Notes: generated by a model from the sequence alone, not told the origin. DNA of 64,000 bases from Candidatus Contendibacter sp. (GCA_029624675.1 JARSSP010000058.1:1-64000); one strand, 5' to 3'; positions 35,690 through 46,668 are shown, counted from the first letter of the stretch. A program made the numbers and translations.

Positions 35690-37255
35690 TCACCGAATCA
35701 GATCGAAGGCGTAATCGGTTTCGCCCATTTCCATGGTTTCCTCGTCAAGCCGCTCCATGACCGCGTTCACCAAAGCCTTGAGAATATGCATCGCGCCCTC
35801 GTAACCGAGCGTGGTGTCGCGGTGCAGGTGGTGGCGGTCGAACAGCGGGAAACCGAACCGGATCAGCGGTACCTCGAACTCCTTGCCCTTGTGCAAGGTA
35901 TCGCGCTGGATGAATTTGCCGTAGGAATTACCGATCAGGAAATCCGGCTTGTCGGCGAACACCAGCGAGCGCAGGTGCCAGAGATCCTTGCCAACATGGA
36001 CCTCGGCGCTCTGGCCGTAGGGTGAATCCTTGAGCAGCTTGGTGATGTCCTTGGCCCAACGCTTGTTGCCGTTGTGACAGAGGACGTGCAGCGGCTCCGC
36101 GCCCAGTTCCAGCAGGAATTGGCACAGGCCGGTCACGAAGTCGGGATCGCCGAACACCGAGAACCGCTTGCCGTGCAACCAGGAGTGCGAGTCGGTCATC
36201 ATGTCCACCAGCCGGCCCCGCTCCACGGCCAGCGAATCGGGAATCGGCTTGCCGGTCAGTTCCGAGACCTTCATCAGAAACTCGTCGGTCGCGCTCAGGC
36301 CCATCGGGATACCGGCAAGACTGGCCGGATGCTTCCAGGTTTCCTGCACGTACTTCTTGGTCTTGGGCAAAGTCCAAGGTTGCAGCAGAAGGGTGTCGAT
36401 GGCGTTGGGGGCGTCCTTGATCTCCTCGATCCGGGTGCCGCCGGCGTACATGCGAAATTCGCCGTCGGTCGGGGTGTCCAGAATGTCCTCGGGATCGGAC
36501 AGGAAGGTGTACTCGACGCCCATCTCCTTCAACATCCGCTTGATGACCCGGAAGTTACCGAGATAGGTCTCGAAGCCGGTGACGATGTTGATCTTGCCGT
36601 TGCTGCCGACCGTTTTGCCCTCCATCGCGTTGAGGGTGAAGTAGCGCAGCACGCCTTCCTCCATGTTGTCCCATCCGGTGGTGTGGCTGCCAACGAAACT
36701 GGGGGTATGGGCGAAGGGAATGGGAAAGTCCATCGGCACTCGGCCGTCCTTGCGCGCGTTGGTGATGAACGCGTTCAGATCGTCGCCGATCACCTCGGCC
36801 ATGCAGGTGGTGGATACCGCCATCATTTCCGGCTGATACAGCTTGAGGGCATTTTCCAAGCCCTCGAACATATTCTTCTGGCCGCCGAACACCGCCGCGT
36901 CCTCGGTCATCGAATCGGAAACGGTGGCGATCGGTTCCCGAAAATGCCGGTTGAAATAGGTGCGGAAGTAGGCCACGCAACCCTGCGAACCGTGGACGTA
37001 GGGCAGGGTCTTGTAAAAACCCAGCGCGCACAGCACCGCGCCCAGCGGCTGACAGGCTTTCGCGGGGTTGATGGTCAGGGCTTCGCGCTTGAAGTTGAGC
37101 TGTTTGTACTCTTCCGTCGTGGTCCACTGGAACACTTCTTCCAGCTTTTCGTTGGGAGGACTTTCCTCGAACACCCGCTTGCGGGCGAAAGCCTGCTGGT
37201 AGTCCTCGCCGGTGAACAGCGGATAACCCGGATTGATGCATTCGCTGGTTTGCAT
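35690..37255 (-). CDS. nifK: NifK, MoFe protein beta subunit
   Basis: 521 residues, Azotobacter-type length. Family landmarks are INPAKACQPLGAVLCALGFY (P-cluster Cys), HGSQGCVAYFRTYFNRHFRE (second Cys, C-V-A-Y-F) and STTCMAEVIGDDLNAF (third Cys). The N-terminal extension EDYQQAFARKRVFEE wraps NifD in known structures. It starts 13 bp after the nifD stop. Confidence 0.98.
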   Translation of the reverse strand: MQTSECINPGYPLFTGEDYQQAFARKRVFEESPPNEKLEEVFQWTTTEEYKQLNFKREALTINPAKACQPLGAVLCALGFYKTLPYVHGSQGCVAYFRTYFNRHFREPIATVSDSMTEDAAVFGGQKNMFEGLENALKLYQPEMMAVSTTCMAEVIGDDLNAFITNARKDGRVPMDFPIPFAHTPSFVGSHTTGWDNMEEGVLRYFTLNAMEGKTVGSNGKINIVTGFETYLGNFRVIKRMLKEMGVEYTFLSDPEDILDTPTDGEFRMYAGGTRIEEIKDAPNAIDTLLLQPWTLPKTKKYVQETWKHPASLAGIPMGLSATDEFLMKVSELTGKPIPDSLAVERGRLVDMMTDSHSWLHGKRFSVFGDPDFVTGLCQFLLELGAEPLHVLCHNGNKRWAKDITKLLKDSPYGQSAEVHVGKDLWHLRSLVFADKPDFLIGNSYGKFIQRDTLHKGKEFEVPLIRFGFPLFDRHHLHRDTTLGYEGAMHILKALVNAVMERLDEETMEMGETDYAFDLIR

Positions 37256-37268
37256 GGTGGTGTCCTCG

Positions 37269-38741
37269 TCAGGCGGCGACTGACAACGCTTCCGCGCCAG
37301 TGCGTTGCCAGGGTGCTTTGAGCTTGTTCCAGCAGGGATTGTTGATGGTCATGTCCATGTCGCGGGCGAAGATGGCGAAGCCGTCGTAGCCGTGATAGGG
37401 GCCGGAATAATCCCAGGAGTGCATCTGCCGGAACGGAATACCCATCTTGTGAAATACGTACTTCTCCTTGATGCCGGAGCCGATCAAATCCGGCTTCAGT
37501 CGCTCGACGAAGGATTCCAACTCGAAACTGGTGGCGTCGTCGTAGATCAGCGCGCCGTCTTGCAATTCCTTGAAGGTGCGGTCGTAGTCGTCGTTGTGGG
37601 CGAACTCGTAGCCGGCGCCGATCACTTCCATGCCGAGATCTTCATACGCGCCGATGACGTGGCGGGGGCGCAGACCGCCGACGAACAACATGACTCGCTT
37701 GCCTTCCAGCCGGGGCCGGTATTTGGCGATGATGGCGTCCATGATCGGCTGATACTTGGCGATCACCCGCTCGGCGTTTTCCTTGATGGTGTCGTCGAAA
37801 AACGCGGCGATCTTGCGCAGGCTTTCGGCGATCTTGGTCGGGCCGAAGAAGTTGTATTCCATCCAGGGCATGCCGTACTTCTCTTCCATGTGTCGGCTGA
37901 TGTAGTTCATCGAGCGGTAGCAGTGCAGCAGATTCAGCTTGGCGTGGCGGGTGGTCTGCATTTCCGGGATCGATCCGTCGCCCGACCACTGCGCGATGAC
38001 TCGCAGGCCCATTTCCTCCAGCAGAATCCGCGAAGACCAGGCGTCGCCGCCGATGTTGTAGTCGCCGGTGATCGCCACGTCGTAAGGAGTGGACTCGAAG
38101 CTTGGGTCGTCGTCGCGGCCGTGCAGCACCCAGTCGCGCAGCGAGTCGTTGGCGACGTGGTGGCCGAGAGATTGGGAAACGCCCCGGAAGCCCTCGCAGC
38201 GCACCGGCACCACGACTTTGCCGATTTCCTTGGCGGATTTCTTGGCGACCGCCTCGATGTCGTCGCCAATCAGGCCAATCGGACACTCGGATTGGATGGT
38301 GACGCCCTTGGCCAGCGGGAACAGGCTGTCGAGTTCGGCGATGAGCTTGGCGAGTTTTTTGTCGCCACCGAACACCACGTCCTTTTCCTGAAAGTCGGAG
38401 GTGAAGTTGATGTCGTTGAAAATGTTGACCCCGCTGTGGCCGGTCACGTAGTTGCGGCGGCCGGCCCGGGAGAACTGGCCGCAGCCGACCGGGCCGTGCG
38501 AGATGTTGAGCACGTCCTTGACTGGCCCCCACACCACGCCCTTGGCGCCGGCGTAGGCGCAGCCGCGCGCGGTCATCACGCCGGGCAGGGCCTTCTTGTT
38601 GGCGACGATGCACTTGTTGGATTTTTCCAGGGAGGGATCGTTGGCCATCAGGTGCTTGGCGCGTTGCTTGCCGGTCGCTTCCGGATAGACTTCCAGCACT
38701 TCCTGGATCAGTTGTTCGGTTTCCTGGCGGTTCATGGTCAT
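37269..38741 (-). CDS. nifD: NifD, MoFe protein alpha subunit
   Basis: 490 residues from the ATG at 38741 ([20 protein letters not shown], aligning with the usual MTGMSREE start). P-cluster Cys residues lie in [22 protein letters not shown] and [13 protein letters not shown]. The FeMo-co ligands are Cys in [12 protein letters not shown] and His in [19 protein letters not shown]. It is a Mo-type, group I nitrogenase subunit with no sign of Vnf or Anf features. The nifH-nifD spacer contains a degraded piece of the palindromic repeat family. Confidence 0.98.
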   Translation of the reverse strand: MTMNRQETEQLIQEVLEVYPEATGKQRAKHLMANDPSLEKSNKCIVANKKALPGVMTARGCAYAGAKGVVWGPVKDVLNISHGPVGCGQFSRAGRRNYVTGHSGVNIFNDINFTSDFQEKDVVFGGDKKLAKLIAELDSLFPLAKGVTIQSECPIGLIGDDIEAVAKKSAKEIGKVVVPVRCEGFRGVSQSLGHHVANDSLRDWVLHGRDDDPSFESTPYDVAITGDYNIGGDAWSSRILLEEMGLRVIAQWSGDGSIPEMQTTRHAKLNLLHCYRSMNYISRHMEEKYGMPWMEYNFFGPTKIAESLRKIAAFFDDTIKENAERVIAKYQPIMDAIIAKYRPRLEGKRVMLFVGGLRPRHVIGAYEDLGMEVIGAGYEFAHNDDYDRTFKELQDGALIYDDATSFELESFVERLKPDLIGSGIKEKYVFHKMGIPFRQMHSWDYSGPYHGYDGFAIFARDMDMTINNPCWNKLKAPWQRTGAEALSVAA

Positions 38742-38810
38742 GGTGGTTACTCGACTATCGAATCCGACCTCCTCCCCCACCGAGGGGAAGGGCTGGTAAA
38801 AGGTGAATCA

Positions 38811-39806
<996 letters not shown>

Positions 39807-39846
39807 TTATTTTTCTGGTGGATAGCCGGGAGAGCAGGTTACATAA

Positions 39847-40737
39847 ATGACAAACGCGGCCGCTTGTCAGATTGATGACAATTCCACTGTGGCGCCCGAG
39901 TGGGGGCCACGTCTTCCCAAAAGCGCCTGCCTGCCGATCAACCGTTGTAACCTGCCGGCGGCGATTCTGGGTGGCCTGACCTTCCAGCGTCATCCAGCGC
40001 CGTTGCTGCTCGATGGGGTGGCGGAACTGCACGCCGATCTGTTTCCCCTGTTGGAGCGGTTGACGGATTCCGCCGAACGGGCGCGACGCTTCATGGATTA
40101 CATGACCGTGCACTTCCGGCTGGAGGCACTGGAAGAGGCGGGGCTGATGCCAGATCGCTCGACGGATGCGCGGCGGGGTCGACCCAAGCTGCGCGGACGG
40201 GCGGATTATCTGCGCATGGTGCGCGGCTGGGCCTTCGATCCCAACAGCCGGGAAGGAGCCGTATTGAAGGCGTGGGTGGAATCGCGCTTCGGGTTGCTGA
40301 CCCGCTTCCACGGTGTCTTGCTTGATGATCGCACCGAGGACGCCTACGAGCATTTTCTGGAAATATGCAGCCAGGGTTTGTACAACACCAACGCCCTGGA
40401 AGCGCAACTAGACCTGCTGTACACCTATTGTCAGTACGAACTGCGCCGCCAGCAGCCGAACTTGACCCATCTGACCCTATATCGCGGCTTCAACCGCTTC
40501 AGCGACGATCAGGTGCTGACCAAGCCCGACCGCCGCCGCTGGATCGTGCTGCTCAACAATCTCAGTTCCTTCAGCGTCCGCCGCGAGCGCGCCGAGGAGT
40601 TTGGCGATCACCTGCTGCGAACCCAGGTGCCCACGTCCAAGGTGTTTTTCTACAATCGCCTGTTGCCGGGGATGTTGAAGGGCGAGGATGAATATGTGGT
40701 GATCGGGGGGATTTGCGAGGTGGAGAGGTTGGCTTGA
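39847..40737 (+). CDS. draT: DraT, NAD-dinitrogen-reductase ADP-ribosyltransferase
   Basis: 296 residues. Family segments are SACLPINRCNLPAAILGGLT, FMDYMTVHFRLEALEEAGL, GWAFDPNSREGAVLKAWVES, RFGLLTRFHG and LTLYRGFNRF. The later LLNNLSSFSVRRERAEEFGD includes the Ser/Arg region of the ART fold. DraT switches off nitrogenase by ADP-ribosylating NifH on Arg100 when ammonium appears or energy falls. It is divergent from nifH with the NifA site inside its 5' end. The partner hydrolase DraG is not adjacent or anywhere in the window. Confidence 0.93.
   Translation: MTNAAACQIDDNSTVAPEWGPRLPKSACLPINRCNLPAAILGGLTFQRHPAPLLLDGVAELHADLFPLLERLTDSAERARRFMDYMTVHFRLEALEEAGLMPDRSTDARRGRPKLRGRADYLRMVRGWAFDPNSREGAVLKAWVESRFGLLTRFHGVLLDDRTEDAYEHFLEICSQGLYNTNALEAQLDLLYTYCQYELRRQQPNLTHLTLYRGFNRFSDDQVLTKPDRRRWIVLLNNLSSFSVRRERAEEFGDHLLRTQVPTSKVFFYNRLLPGMLKGEDEYVVIGGICEVERLA
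39865..39880. promoter_or_regulatory. NifA upstream activator site for nifH, inside draT
   Basis: TGTCAGATTGATGACA fits TGT-N10-ACA exactly. It is about 95 bp upstream of the nifH -24 element and falls within codons 7-12 of draT. Confidence 0.75.
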
Positions 40738-41131
40738 TTTGTTTGAAATTACCCGAATGGCTTCGGGTTGCGGGGATGTCATAAGGCTAATAAAAATCTT
40801 TAAAATCAATTTTTTATATTCAAAAATAGCGGATCATGATGGACAAGCGGAAACTGTATTTATAGCGTCGCCAATTATGATCTATACATGACTTAGGTCA
40901 TATTGTTATTTGTCATTATAACAATAGTTCGGACCGTTTTTGACCAAATGAATCAAGAGATTATGGTTAAAAATAGGGATTAAACCCATGTGAGGGGGCA
41001 AGCCCCCAATTCTGAACCCTAACTCCTTGATTAAAACCGGTCAAAACTGTCCGAAGTGTTGTTCTGAAAACATCGCCAAAAATATTAAATTGCGAAAAGT
41101 CAATTAGTTAAATGACAAGCTCGACAGTCTG
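40738..41131. other. 394-bp AT-rich spacer containing a MITE-like palindrome
   Basis: No gene is seen. The stretch is much more AT-rich than its neighbours and contains the 142-bp palindrome annotated separately. A small ATGACTTAGGTCAT palindrome (40888-40901) lies before it. Confidence 0.6.
40921..41062. mobile_element. 142-bp MITE-like element with long inverted repeats
   Basis: The left end ACAATAGTTCGGACCGTTTT pairs with the complement of the right end, AAAACTGTCCGAAGTGTTGT, with few mismatches. Pairing continues inward (GACC...AATCAAGAG versus GACC...AATCAAGGAG) to a GGGGGC-AA-GCCCCC core at about 40995-41008. No ORF. It could be a non-autonomous transposon or a structured RNA locus. 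Target-site duplications were not obvious. Confidence 0.55.
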
Positions 41132-42619
41132 CTAGGCCACGCCGTCGCGGTCGAGAATGTCCAGGACTTCCTTGCGTTCCTTGCCGTTGAGCTGGTCGCG
41201 GAAGTCCGCGCGCCGCGTGCCCGATTGAGCCGCGACCGCGCGGACGGTGGTGGCGGGCAGTGCCGCTAACAACTTGACGACCGCTGCTTCATCGAGTTCG
41301 CCTGTCCACCCATCGAAAAGCTTCAGGAACATGGTGCGTGCGTCCGCGGTCGTGAGTCCCTGGATGGTCGCGGTATCGGCGCCGTTCGCGAAATTGCGGA
41401 CCAAACGGTTATCCCACGTGCCGGGGTTGATGGCCCCCGCCGAAACCAGTCGCTTTACCAATTGCGTGTATTCCGGTCCCTGAAACTCAGGAAGCAGATC
41501 TAGCTCAAGCGGTGCGAAGAGGGTGCGCAATCGCGAATCCGAAAGGCAGCCGAAAACACGGATGATCGCTTGTTCGTCCGCGTTCGACGTCACGTTTGGT
41601 TCACCCTTTCGCCCCTCGACGGCGCCGATCAGAATCTTGATCGAATCGGAAATCTCCGCATCCGACAGTGCGTCGATCTCCGGGCACGAGAGCGTCGCGA
41701 ACTTTTCCCGGACCCGGCGATCTTCCGTCAGGTGAATCACAATCTTTACGCCCTCCACGATGAGCATGATCGCGGTAATGATCAAGATGATGAGGAGACG
41801 GTAAGGCCCTGGCGTCGGTAAGGGCACCTCTTCCCCGTCGATGATAATATTTGTATTGCTATCGAGCTGCTCTTCGAAAGATCGGGTCGTTCGAACACCG
41901 TCAGCGGCCACGGCCTGAAATCTCTGGGCGATGTGTTCGAGATGCGCGGGCGCCTCGTTGAACAATCCCACGGCGGTTTTTTCGCCCACCAGCCGGTTTA
42001 GGTCAGTGAGACTCAGGCGCGCGGCTGAATCGATGGCCAAAATCACGGCCGTATCCGCGCCGGCCTTCGTCAATCGTCGATGCACGCGGGTTTGGAGCCG
42101 AGGGTCACGCCCATACTCGACAAGCAAGGATTGGACCGTTCGCTCCCGCAGGCTGGGATCACGGTGGCAGTACTCCGCAAACGCCCGCATGATCGGCGTC
42201 AGATCGCTGAGTGTCTGGGCGAAACCCGTAGCGTCGGCCTTGATGCGTCTCATCCTGGCCGCTGTCGCGGGCGGTAGCGCCCCCGCGGTTTCGATGCGAT
42301 TGAATAGAGACGTTATCAGCGCTTGATCCCCACGATCACCAGGTTTCGCATTGGGGTGAGAACGTGCCGCCTCGATCTCCAACCAGGCTCGGAGAGTGCG
42401 CCAGAGGCCGAAAAACACTGGCCGATTGAACGCTGGTAGCCTCTCCGCGGCATCGCTCAATGACTTGCCGATCTGATTCCCAACTAATCGTTCACGTGAC
42501 ATTTCAGCATCCTTCTCGTAATACGTCAGCAGGTATCCCTTGGCAAAACCAAGGGCTTTATTGGGGAAGGTCTCAAAGGCATTACCAAACCATGCGCTCC
42601 TCAAGGCGACATGGGCCAT
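41132..42619 (-). CDS. Unknown single-pass membrane protein
   Basis: 495 residues, family not recognised. Residues about 1-265 are helical and polar, with one strong transmembrane helix at about 277-297 (LLIILIITAIMLIVEGVKIV). A helical C-terminal half follows, with repeated short helix-turn units (LSDAEISDSIKILIGAVEG, DEAAVVKLLAALPATTVRAV, NGKERKEVLDILDRD) reminiscent of alpha-repeat or annexin-like modules. No signal peptide. The start could instead be the ATG at about 42505. It is the last of three minus-strand genes with the phosphoesterase and the 100-aa protein. Confidence 0.65.
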   Translation of the reverse strand: MAHVALRSAWFGNAFETFPNKALGFAKGYLLTYYEKDAEMSRERLVGNQIGKSLSDAAERLPAFNRPVFFGLWRTLRAWLEIEAARSHPNAKPGDRGDQALITSLFNRIETAGALPPATAARMRRIKADATGFAQTLSDLTPIMRAFAEYCHRDPSLRERTVQSLLVEYGRDPRLQTRVHRRLTKAGADTAVILAIDSAARLSLTDLNRLVGEKTAVGLFNEAPAHLEHIAQRFQAVAADGVRTTRSFEEQLDSNTNIIIDGEEVPLPTPGPYRLLIILIITAIMLIVEGVKIVIHLTEDRRVREKFATLSCPEIDALSDAEISDSIKILIGAVEGRKGEPNVTSNADEQAIIRVFGCLSDSRLRTLFAPLELDLLPEFQGPEYTQLVKRLVSAGAINPGTWDNRLVRNFANGADTATIQGLTTADARTMFLKLFDGWTGELDEAAVVKLLAALPATTVRAVAAQSGTRRADFRDQLNGKERKEVLDILDRDGVA

Positions 42620-42737
42620 CAGTCAATGAAGCCTGTTCGGCTGGAAAGCTTTCGCAATCATTCAGGCTTTCTTATTGCAAGATCGACCAATCAATGAGTT
42701 GCCGCGGTTTACCGCCCGCGATGGGTAGCCATTAACG

Positions 42738-42776
42738 AATGACCGACCATCGTCTTGAAAACGATGGTCATTCATT
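42738..42776 (-). terminator. Hairpin at the end of the 100-aa gene
   Basis: AATGACCGACCATCGT pairs with ACGATGGTCATTCATT across a short loop (14 of 16 positions). It lies at the stop of the minus-strand gene at 42775, so it probably ends transcription from the phosphoesterase/small-protein pair, or attenuates it before the 495-aa gene. Confidence 0.55.
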
Positions 42777-43077
42777 AGCCGATCGGGTCGGCTATGCCGA
42801 TCATGTCGCCGCCTGTGCGTATCCGGTAGCGAATCTGCGTGCCGCCCGTGCGATTCCCAATAGCCTTGATCGTGGCGGTGGGTATCGCCTGAGCCGTGGT
42901 CACAAACAGATAATCCGTAGCGACCGCCAGTTGGGGAACGACGCCAAAGATAACGCGGGCCAAAAATACCGTGCCTTGACCTTCGATGATCTGGACCGAG
43001 AATTTTTTGCCCACGCTCCGATGCAGTACGCGCGTTTCATTTAAAGACAGCGTCTTGGTCTCTTCGATAATAGCCAT
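42775..43077 (-). CDS. Unknown 100-aa beta-rich protein
   Basis: 100 residues; GAGG precedes the ATG. Alternating hydrophobic stretches (KKFSVQIIEGQGTVFLARVI, VATDYLFVTTAQAIPTATIK, TQIRYRIRTGGDMIGIADP) suggest a small beta-sandwich. No signal peptide or Cys. Family not recognised. It lies 102 bp after the phosphoesterase stop on the same strand, so it may be an accessory or immunity partner; this rests on position only. Confidence 0.55.
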   Translation of the reverse strand: MAIIEETKTLSLNETRVLHRSVGKKFSVQIIEGQGTVFLARVIFGVVPQLAVATDYLFVTTAQAIPTATIKAIGNRTGGTQIRYRIRTGGDMIGIADPIG

Positions 43078-43179
43078 GTTGATATCCTCGTGGTGATTGA
43101 CTGAAACCCGAACTTACCGAACACATACCTGCCGCATCACGCGATGCCCCGTAAGGGCTTGGCGGACTTGCGACGTTTT

Positions 43180-46100
43180 TCAGGACCGCCGCAATCGAGG
43201 GCGGGATACTGTCAACAGTCGATCGCGCGCCTCCTTCATCTGCACTTTCAATTCCGTGGGTTGCCGCAAGGACGGTCGCGCCTGGTTCTTGTCCCGCTGC
43301 CGGCGCAGGCGCAAGGCAAACCGCGTTCCTTCGACGACATTGCTCAAAAACTCGCGCCTTTTCTTCGGCGGCGACTGACCCATCGTTGGAAACCGGACCC
43401 GATCCGCGCTCGCAGTTAAAGATCGCCCTTCACGCCCGGACGGTTCTCGGTTGGAGCCCACGCCAGGTCCATAGCCCTCTTGCGCGCTGGATTCGACAAA
43501 GCGGGGACGGCTTTCATTCAACAAATGCCCCAGGTGGTGGGTCGTCTCCGCGGTGACGCGCGGACCTGCGGCGGCGGGAATGTTCCCGTTCGCATCCCGA
43601 CAGAACTTCAGCAGGATCGTCTTGATGAGCGAGGCATGGTCAAAGCGGCGATGCGAGACCAGTTTCCTACCCACCCATGGCGATACCACGAGGGCCGGAA
43701 CGCGCACCCCCAGACTGCGGAAGGCCGGGCTTTCGGGCTCGGTGTCCAGGTAGGGCGGTGTCACCGGATCGAAGAAACCGCCGTGCTCGTCATACACGAT
43801 AATCAGCAGCGTTTTCGACCACCGCGGGCTGTTGAACAGAGCGTTGAAGATTTCCAGCACGAAGTGCTGACCGTGCGTGATGTCGACCGGCGGATGATCG
43901 TCGTTGGCGGTATTGAGATCGTAAAAATGACTCAGGCCATAACCGTCGGTATCGAACGAGGGGTCCCAATTGCCGAGATTCTCGCGCATGTCGCCGATGT
44001 CCATGAAATTGGGATCCACCCAGAACACCTGGGGTAGCTTGCCGTCCGCCGCATCCTTGAAGAATTTGTCCAGGGGGCGGATGCGATTGGGGCGACCCTG
44101 CAAGCGGTTGCGGAATTCCGACGCATAGCTGGCGTCGACCGCCAGCAGGGAGGGCATATCCTGCGAATAGAAAGCCCAGGTGATCGCCTCCCCCTCATAG
44201 GTGTGCTGGTCGAGAATGCGGAAAAACGATTCCTCATCGAAAGGCATGTCGTTGTCGGTGATGAACTTGGCATGATCCTCGTGTTCCGTGCCAGTCAGCG
44301 CCGCCACCACGGCGTCTCGGTCTTCCTTGTCGATGTCCTTGGCGAAATTCTCCTGGCGGGCCGGTTTACCGGTGAGCGAGAGGGTGCGGTTCACCCAGGT
44401 ATTGCCGGGATAGGAGGAATACCAACGGTCGCAGACGGCGAATTCCGTCGCCAGCAGGTCGAAGGCGGGCACCGCTTCGGCCGGATAGTAGCCCATGATG
44501 TCCCGTAACTGTTTGATCTGCGCCTCGAACTCGGCGCTTCCCGGATTCGCGGCGTGTTGCAGCACGAGATTTTTACGCGCCTTCAGCACGCTGAAGTAAT
44601 CCTCGACGAAGCCGATCATGGCCCGCCGTTCATCGGGATCCGCCGATTCGGTCAGGCTTTCACGAGCGAGGGGGAGTTCTCTCACCCCTGGATTCGGCCA
44701 GTGCGGGTCCACCGCGAAACCGTCCCTGGCGAGTGGATCGCGGGGATCGTCCGTGGTCGGCGCGGTATCGGGATTGTCCACCGACAGGAAGCGTGCGCTG
44801 GCGAATATTTGGTGCTCGGTGTTCGATACGGTATGGCCGGGGTCTTCCTCGATCGCGGTGTTTTCCAATCGCGTCACCGGCACTCGATGATCCTGGCCGA
44901 GAAACGCCATCGCCGATTCCGAAAACAGGCAGTCCTGGCCGACGGGACAGAGTTGATCGCGCGTCTTGGCGCGCAGCACGTTGAACATGTCCGTGGTGGG
45001 ACCATCCGCCAAATCGATGCGGCCCCGATCGTTGGCCAGGAAACCGAGCATCTGATGAAAGGAACGGTTTTCCAGCATCACCACGCCGATATGCTCGATC
45101 TTGTCGAGATGGCGCAGCGCAAGTTCGGGATCCTCGGTTTCCTGAGCGGGCGACGGCGGTGCTGCTACCTTACCGACCCCCGGCACCACGCGCCACTCGA
45201 ACTCCAGATCATAGTGGGCGACGTTTTCCTTGAGCACCAGTCCCTTCTGGACGAATGTGAAAGACTTCACGGCGCGTGTCGGTGAGCCGAAATCCAACGA
45301 GCCGGCGTCCCCGATGCCGTCGGGTATGCCGAAGTGAAAAGCGATGGCCTGGGATGGAAACAGGTCGTCCTTGAACGCATCACCAATCGTCTCCAGCAGG
45401 GCCAGGCCGGCGACGGCGAGCAATTGGTCCAGGATCACCACGCCGAGCCACGCCAGGGCGAGCGGCAAGGTCCCCACGATGCCTAGGTACAGCACGCAGT
45501 AAACGAGCGGTCCCAGGCCGATGCCGATGGCCTTGGCCAGACCGTTGGCGTCGAAGCCCTTGTCCGCCGCCACCGAAATACCCAGGAGCGAGAACAAGGA
45601 GACGGCGTGCAGCAGCACGAATAGATCCCGCATTTCATGACTGGACAAGCCCTGTAGATCAGCGACCGCTTTTTCAAAGCCGCCGAAATCCTTTTCCGCC
45701 AGGTAGACGCTGGCGGTGTAGGTCGCATCGCGCCACGTTCCCGGTGCAACGGGGATGGAGGCAATCAGCAGGTCATTCATGGGCCTGTTATCGCCCTTTT
45801 TGAATTTCCCCAGATCATGGGGGGCAAATTTAATATCCTGGCGGTGGTAGATGTCGTGTACGACGGCGGCAAAGGCGATTTCGTCCTTTCCCCATTCGTT
45901 CTTGAAGTCCTCATGGCAAATGACCCGCTTCAAGCGCAGTTCAAGCGTCTTTGGCTGGATTTCCAGGTCATTGAATTCATCATCCAGAATCGGCCCCAAC
46001 CCGAAATCCGGTTCGATATCGATGACGTTATTTTTTGAAAAAGCCAGTTTCTTCAGAGGCTTTTCAGCAGCCGCTTTGGCCAATTCCATTTCCAGGGTTT

Positions 46101-46476
46101 TTCTAAGTCGATCACTGGCTGGCTTGATCTGGGCATGATTTGAGAATTGGGCTGCCAGTCGATGGAGCGGTAGGGCTTCCTGGATCCGCAACGACGCGAA
46201 GATGCCATAGTGCTGCTGTTTTTCGCTGGCGTTGGCATTCAGTCGCGCCAACGCCTGCTCGGAAAGTTGTCGTCTGATGCCGACCGGCAAGGATTCCATC
46301 CTGGATTTCAGTTGCTGTTCCAGTTCGCCGGAAACCGGAAAATTGCCTGGCTGAGCGATATGCGCCAAAACCCTGTCGAAAGTAAATCGGACAAGCTTTG
46401 CCGAATCTCTTCGCAGTCTCTCAAAATCGGTCTTGAATTCCGAATGGCCAGCGAGCCGCTTTCGTAGAATATCCAT
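43180..46476 (-). CDS. Large phosphoesterase / phospholipase C-like protein with membrane N-terminal half
   Basis: 1098 residues from the ATG at 46476 (GGAGG upstream). Residues about 455-1040 match the PF04185 phosphoesterase family (phospholipase C, AcpA): EHIGVVMLENRSFHQMLGFL with the metal-binding Glu-Asn, then LLIIVYDEHGGFFDPV and RVPALVVSPWVG. Typical members carry a Tat signal and are 500-700 residues. Here there is no signal peptide but a 450-residue N-terminal region with a helical part, a strand-rich part (about 170-280) and two or three hydrophobic helices (about 285-360). Substrate unknown; a membrane-targeted lipase-type role is inference. Confidence 0.8.
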   Translation of the reverse strand: MDILRKRLAGHSEFKTDFERLRRDSAKLVRFTFDRVLAHIAQPGNFPVSGELEQQLKSRMESLPVGIRRQLSEQALARLNANASEKQQHYGIFASLRIQEALPLHRLAAQFSNHAQIKPASDRLRKTLEMELAKAAAEKPLKKLAFSKNNVIDIEPDFGLGPILDDEFNDLEIQPKTLELRLKRVICHEDFKNEWGKDEIAFAAVVHDIYHRQDIKFAPHDLGKFKKGDNRPMNDLLIASIPVAPGTWRDATYTASVYLAEKDFGGFEKAVADLQGLSSHEMRDLFVLLHAVSLFSLLGISVAADKGFDANGLAKAIGIGLGPLVYCVLYLGIVGTLPLALAWLGVVILDQLLAVAGLALLETIGDAFKDDLFPSQAIAFHFGIPDGIGDAGSLDFGSPTRAVKSFTFVQKGLVLKENVAHYDLEFEWRVVPGVGKVAAPPSPAQETEDPELALRHLDKIEHIGVVMLENRSFHQMLGFLANDRGRIDLADGPTTDMFNVLRAKTRDQLCPVGQDCLFSESAMAFLGQDHRVPVTRLENTAIEEDPGHTVSNTEHQIFASARFLSVDNPDTAPTTDDPRDPLARDGFAVDPHWPNPGVRELPLARESLTESADPDERRAMIGFVEDYFSVLKARKNLVLQHAANPGSAEFEAQIKQLRDIMGYYPAEAVPAFDLLATEFAVCDRWYSSYPGNTWVNRTLSLTGKPARQENFAKDIDKEDRDAVVAALTGTEHEDHAKFITDNDMPFDEESFFRILDQHTYEGEAITWAFYSQDMPSLLAVDASYASEFRNRLQGRPNRIRPLDKFFKDAADGKLPQVFWVDPNFMDIGDMRENLGNWDPSFDTDGYGLSHFYDLNTANDDHPPVDITHGQHFVLEIFNALFNSPRWSKTLLIIVYDEHGGFFDPVTPPYLDTEPESPAFRSLGVRVPALVVSPWVGRKLVSHRRFDHASLIKTILLKFCRDANGNIPAAAGPRVTAETTHHLGHLLNESRPRFVESSAQEGYGPGVGSNREPSGREGRSLTASADRVRFPTMGQSPPKKRREFLSNVVEGTRFALRLRRQRDKNQARPSLRQPTELKVQMKEARDRLLTVSRPRLRRS

Positions 46477-46633
46477 GATCTTTATCCTCCGTAGTTGATG
46501 ATAGGCGTACCCAGTCGAGCGCGCGGTAGGCGGCGGGCCAGGCCGGGGCTGAAAAGAGCGGTGGGCACCTTGCCCGGTTGGTCCGGATGTGGGTGGTTCG
46601 GTAGTTCTAAAATGCGAATGATCCATCGAGCGT

Positions 46634-46668
46634 TTCCCCCTTTAGCAAAGGGGGGTAGGGAGATTTGA
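46634..46668. repeat. Palindromic repeat upstream of the phosphoesterase
   Basis: TTTCCCCCTTT-AGC-AAAGGGGGG, followed by GTAGGGAGATTT. It is the same family as in modA and at 35620. A decayed second copy starts about 46692 (AATTCCCCCTGCCTCC). Confidence 0.65.
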
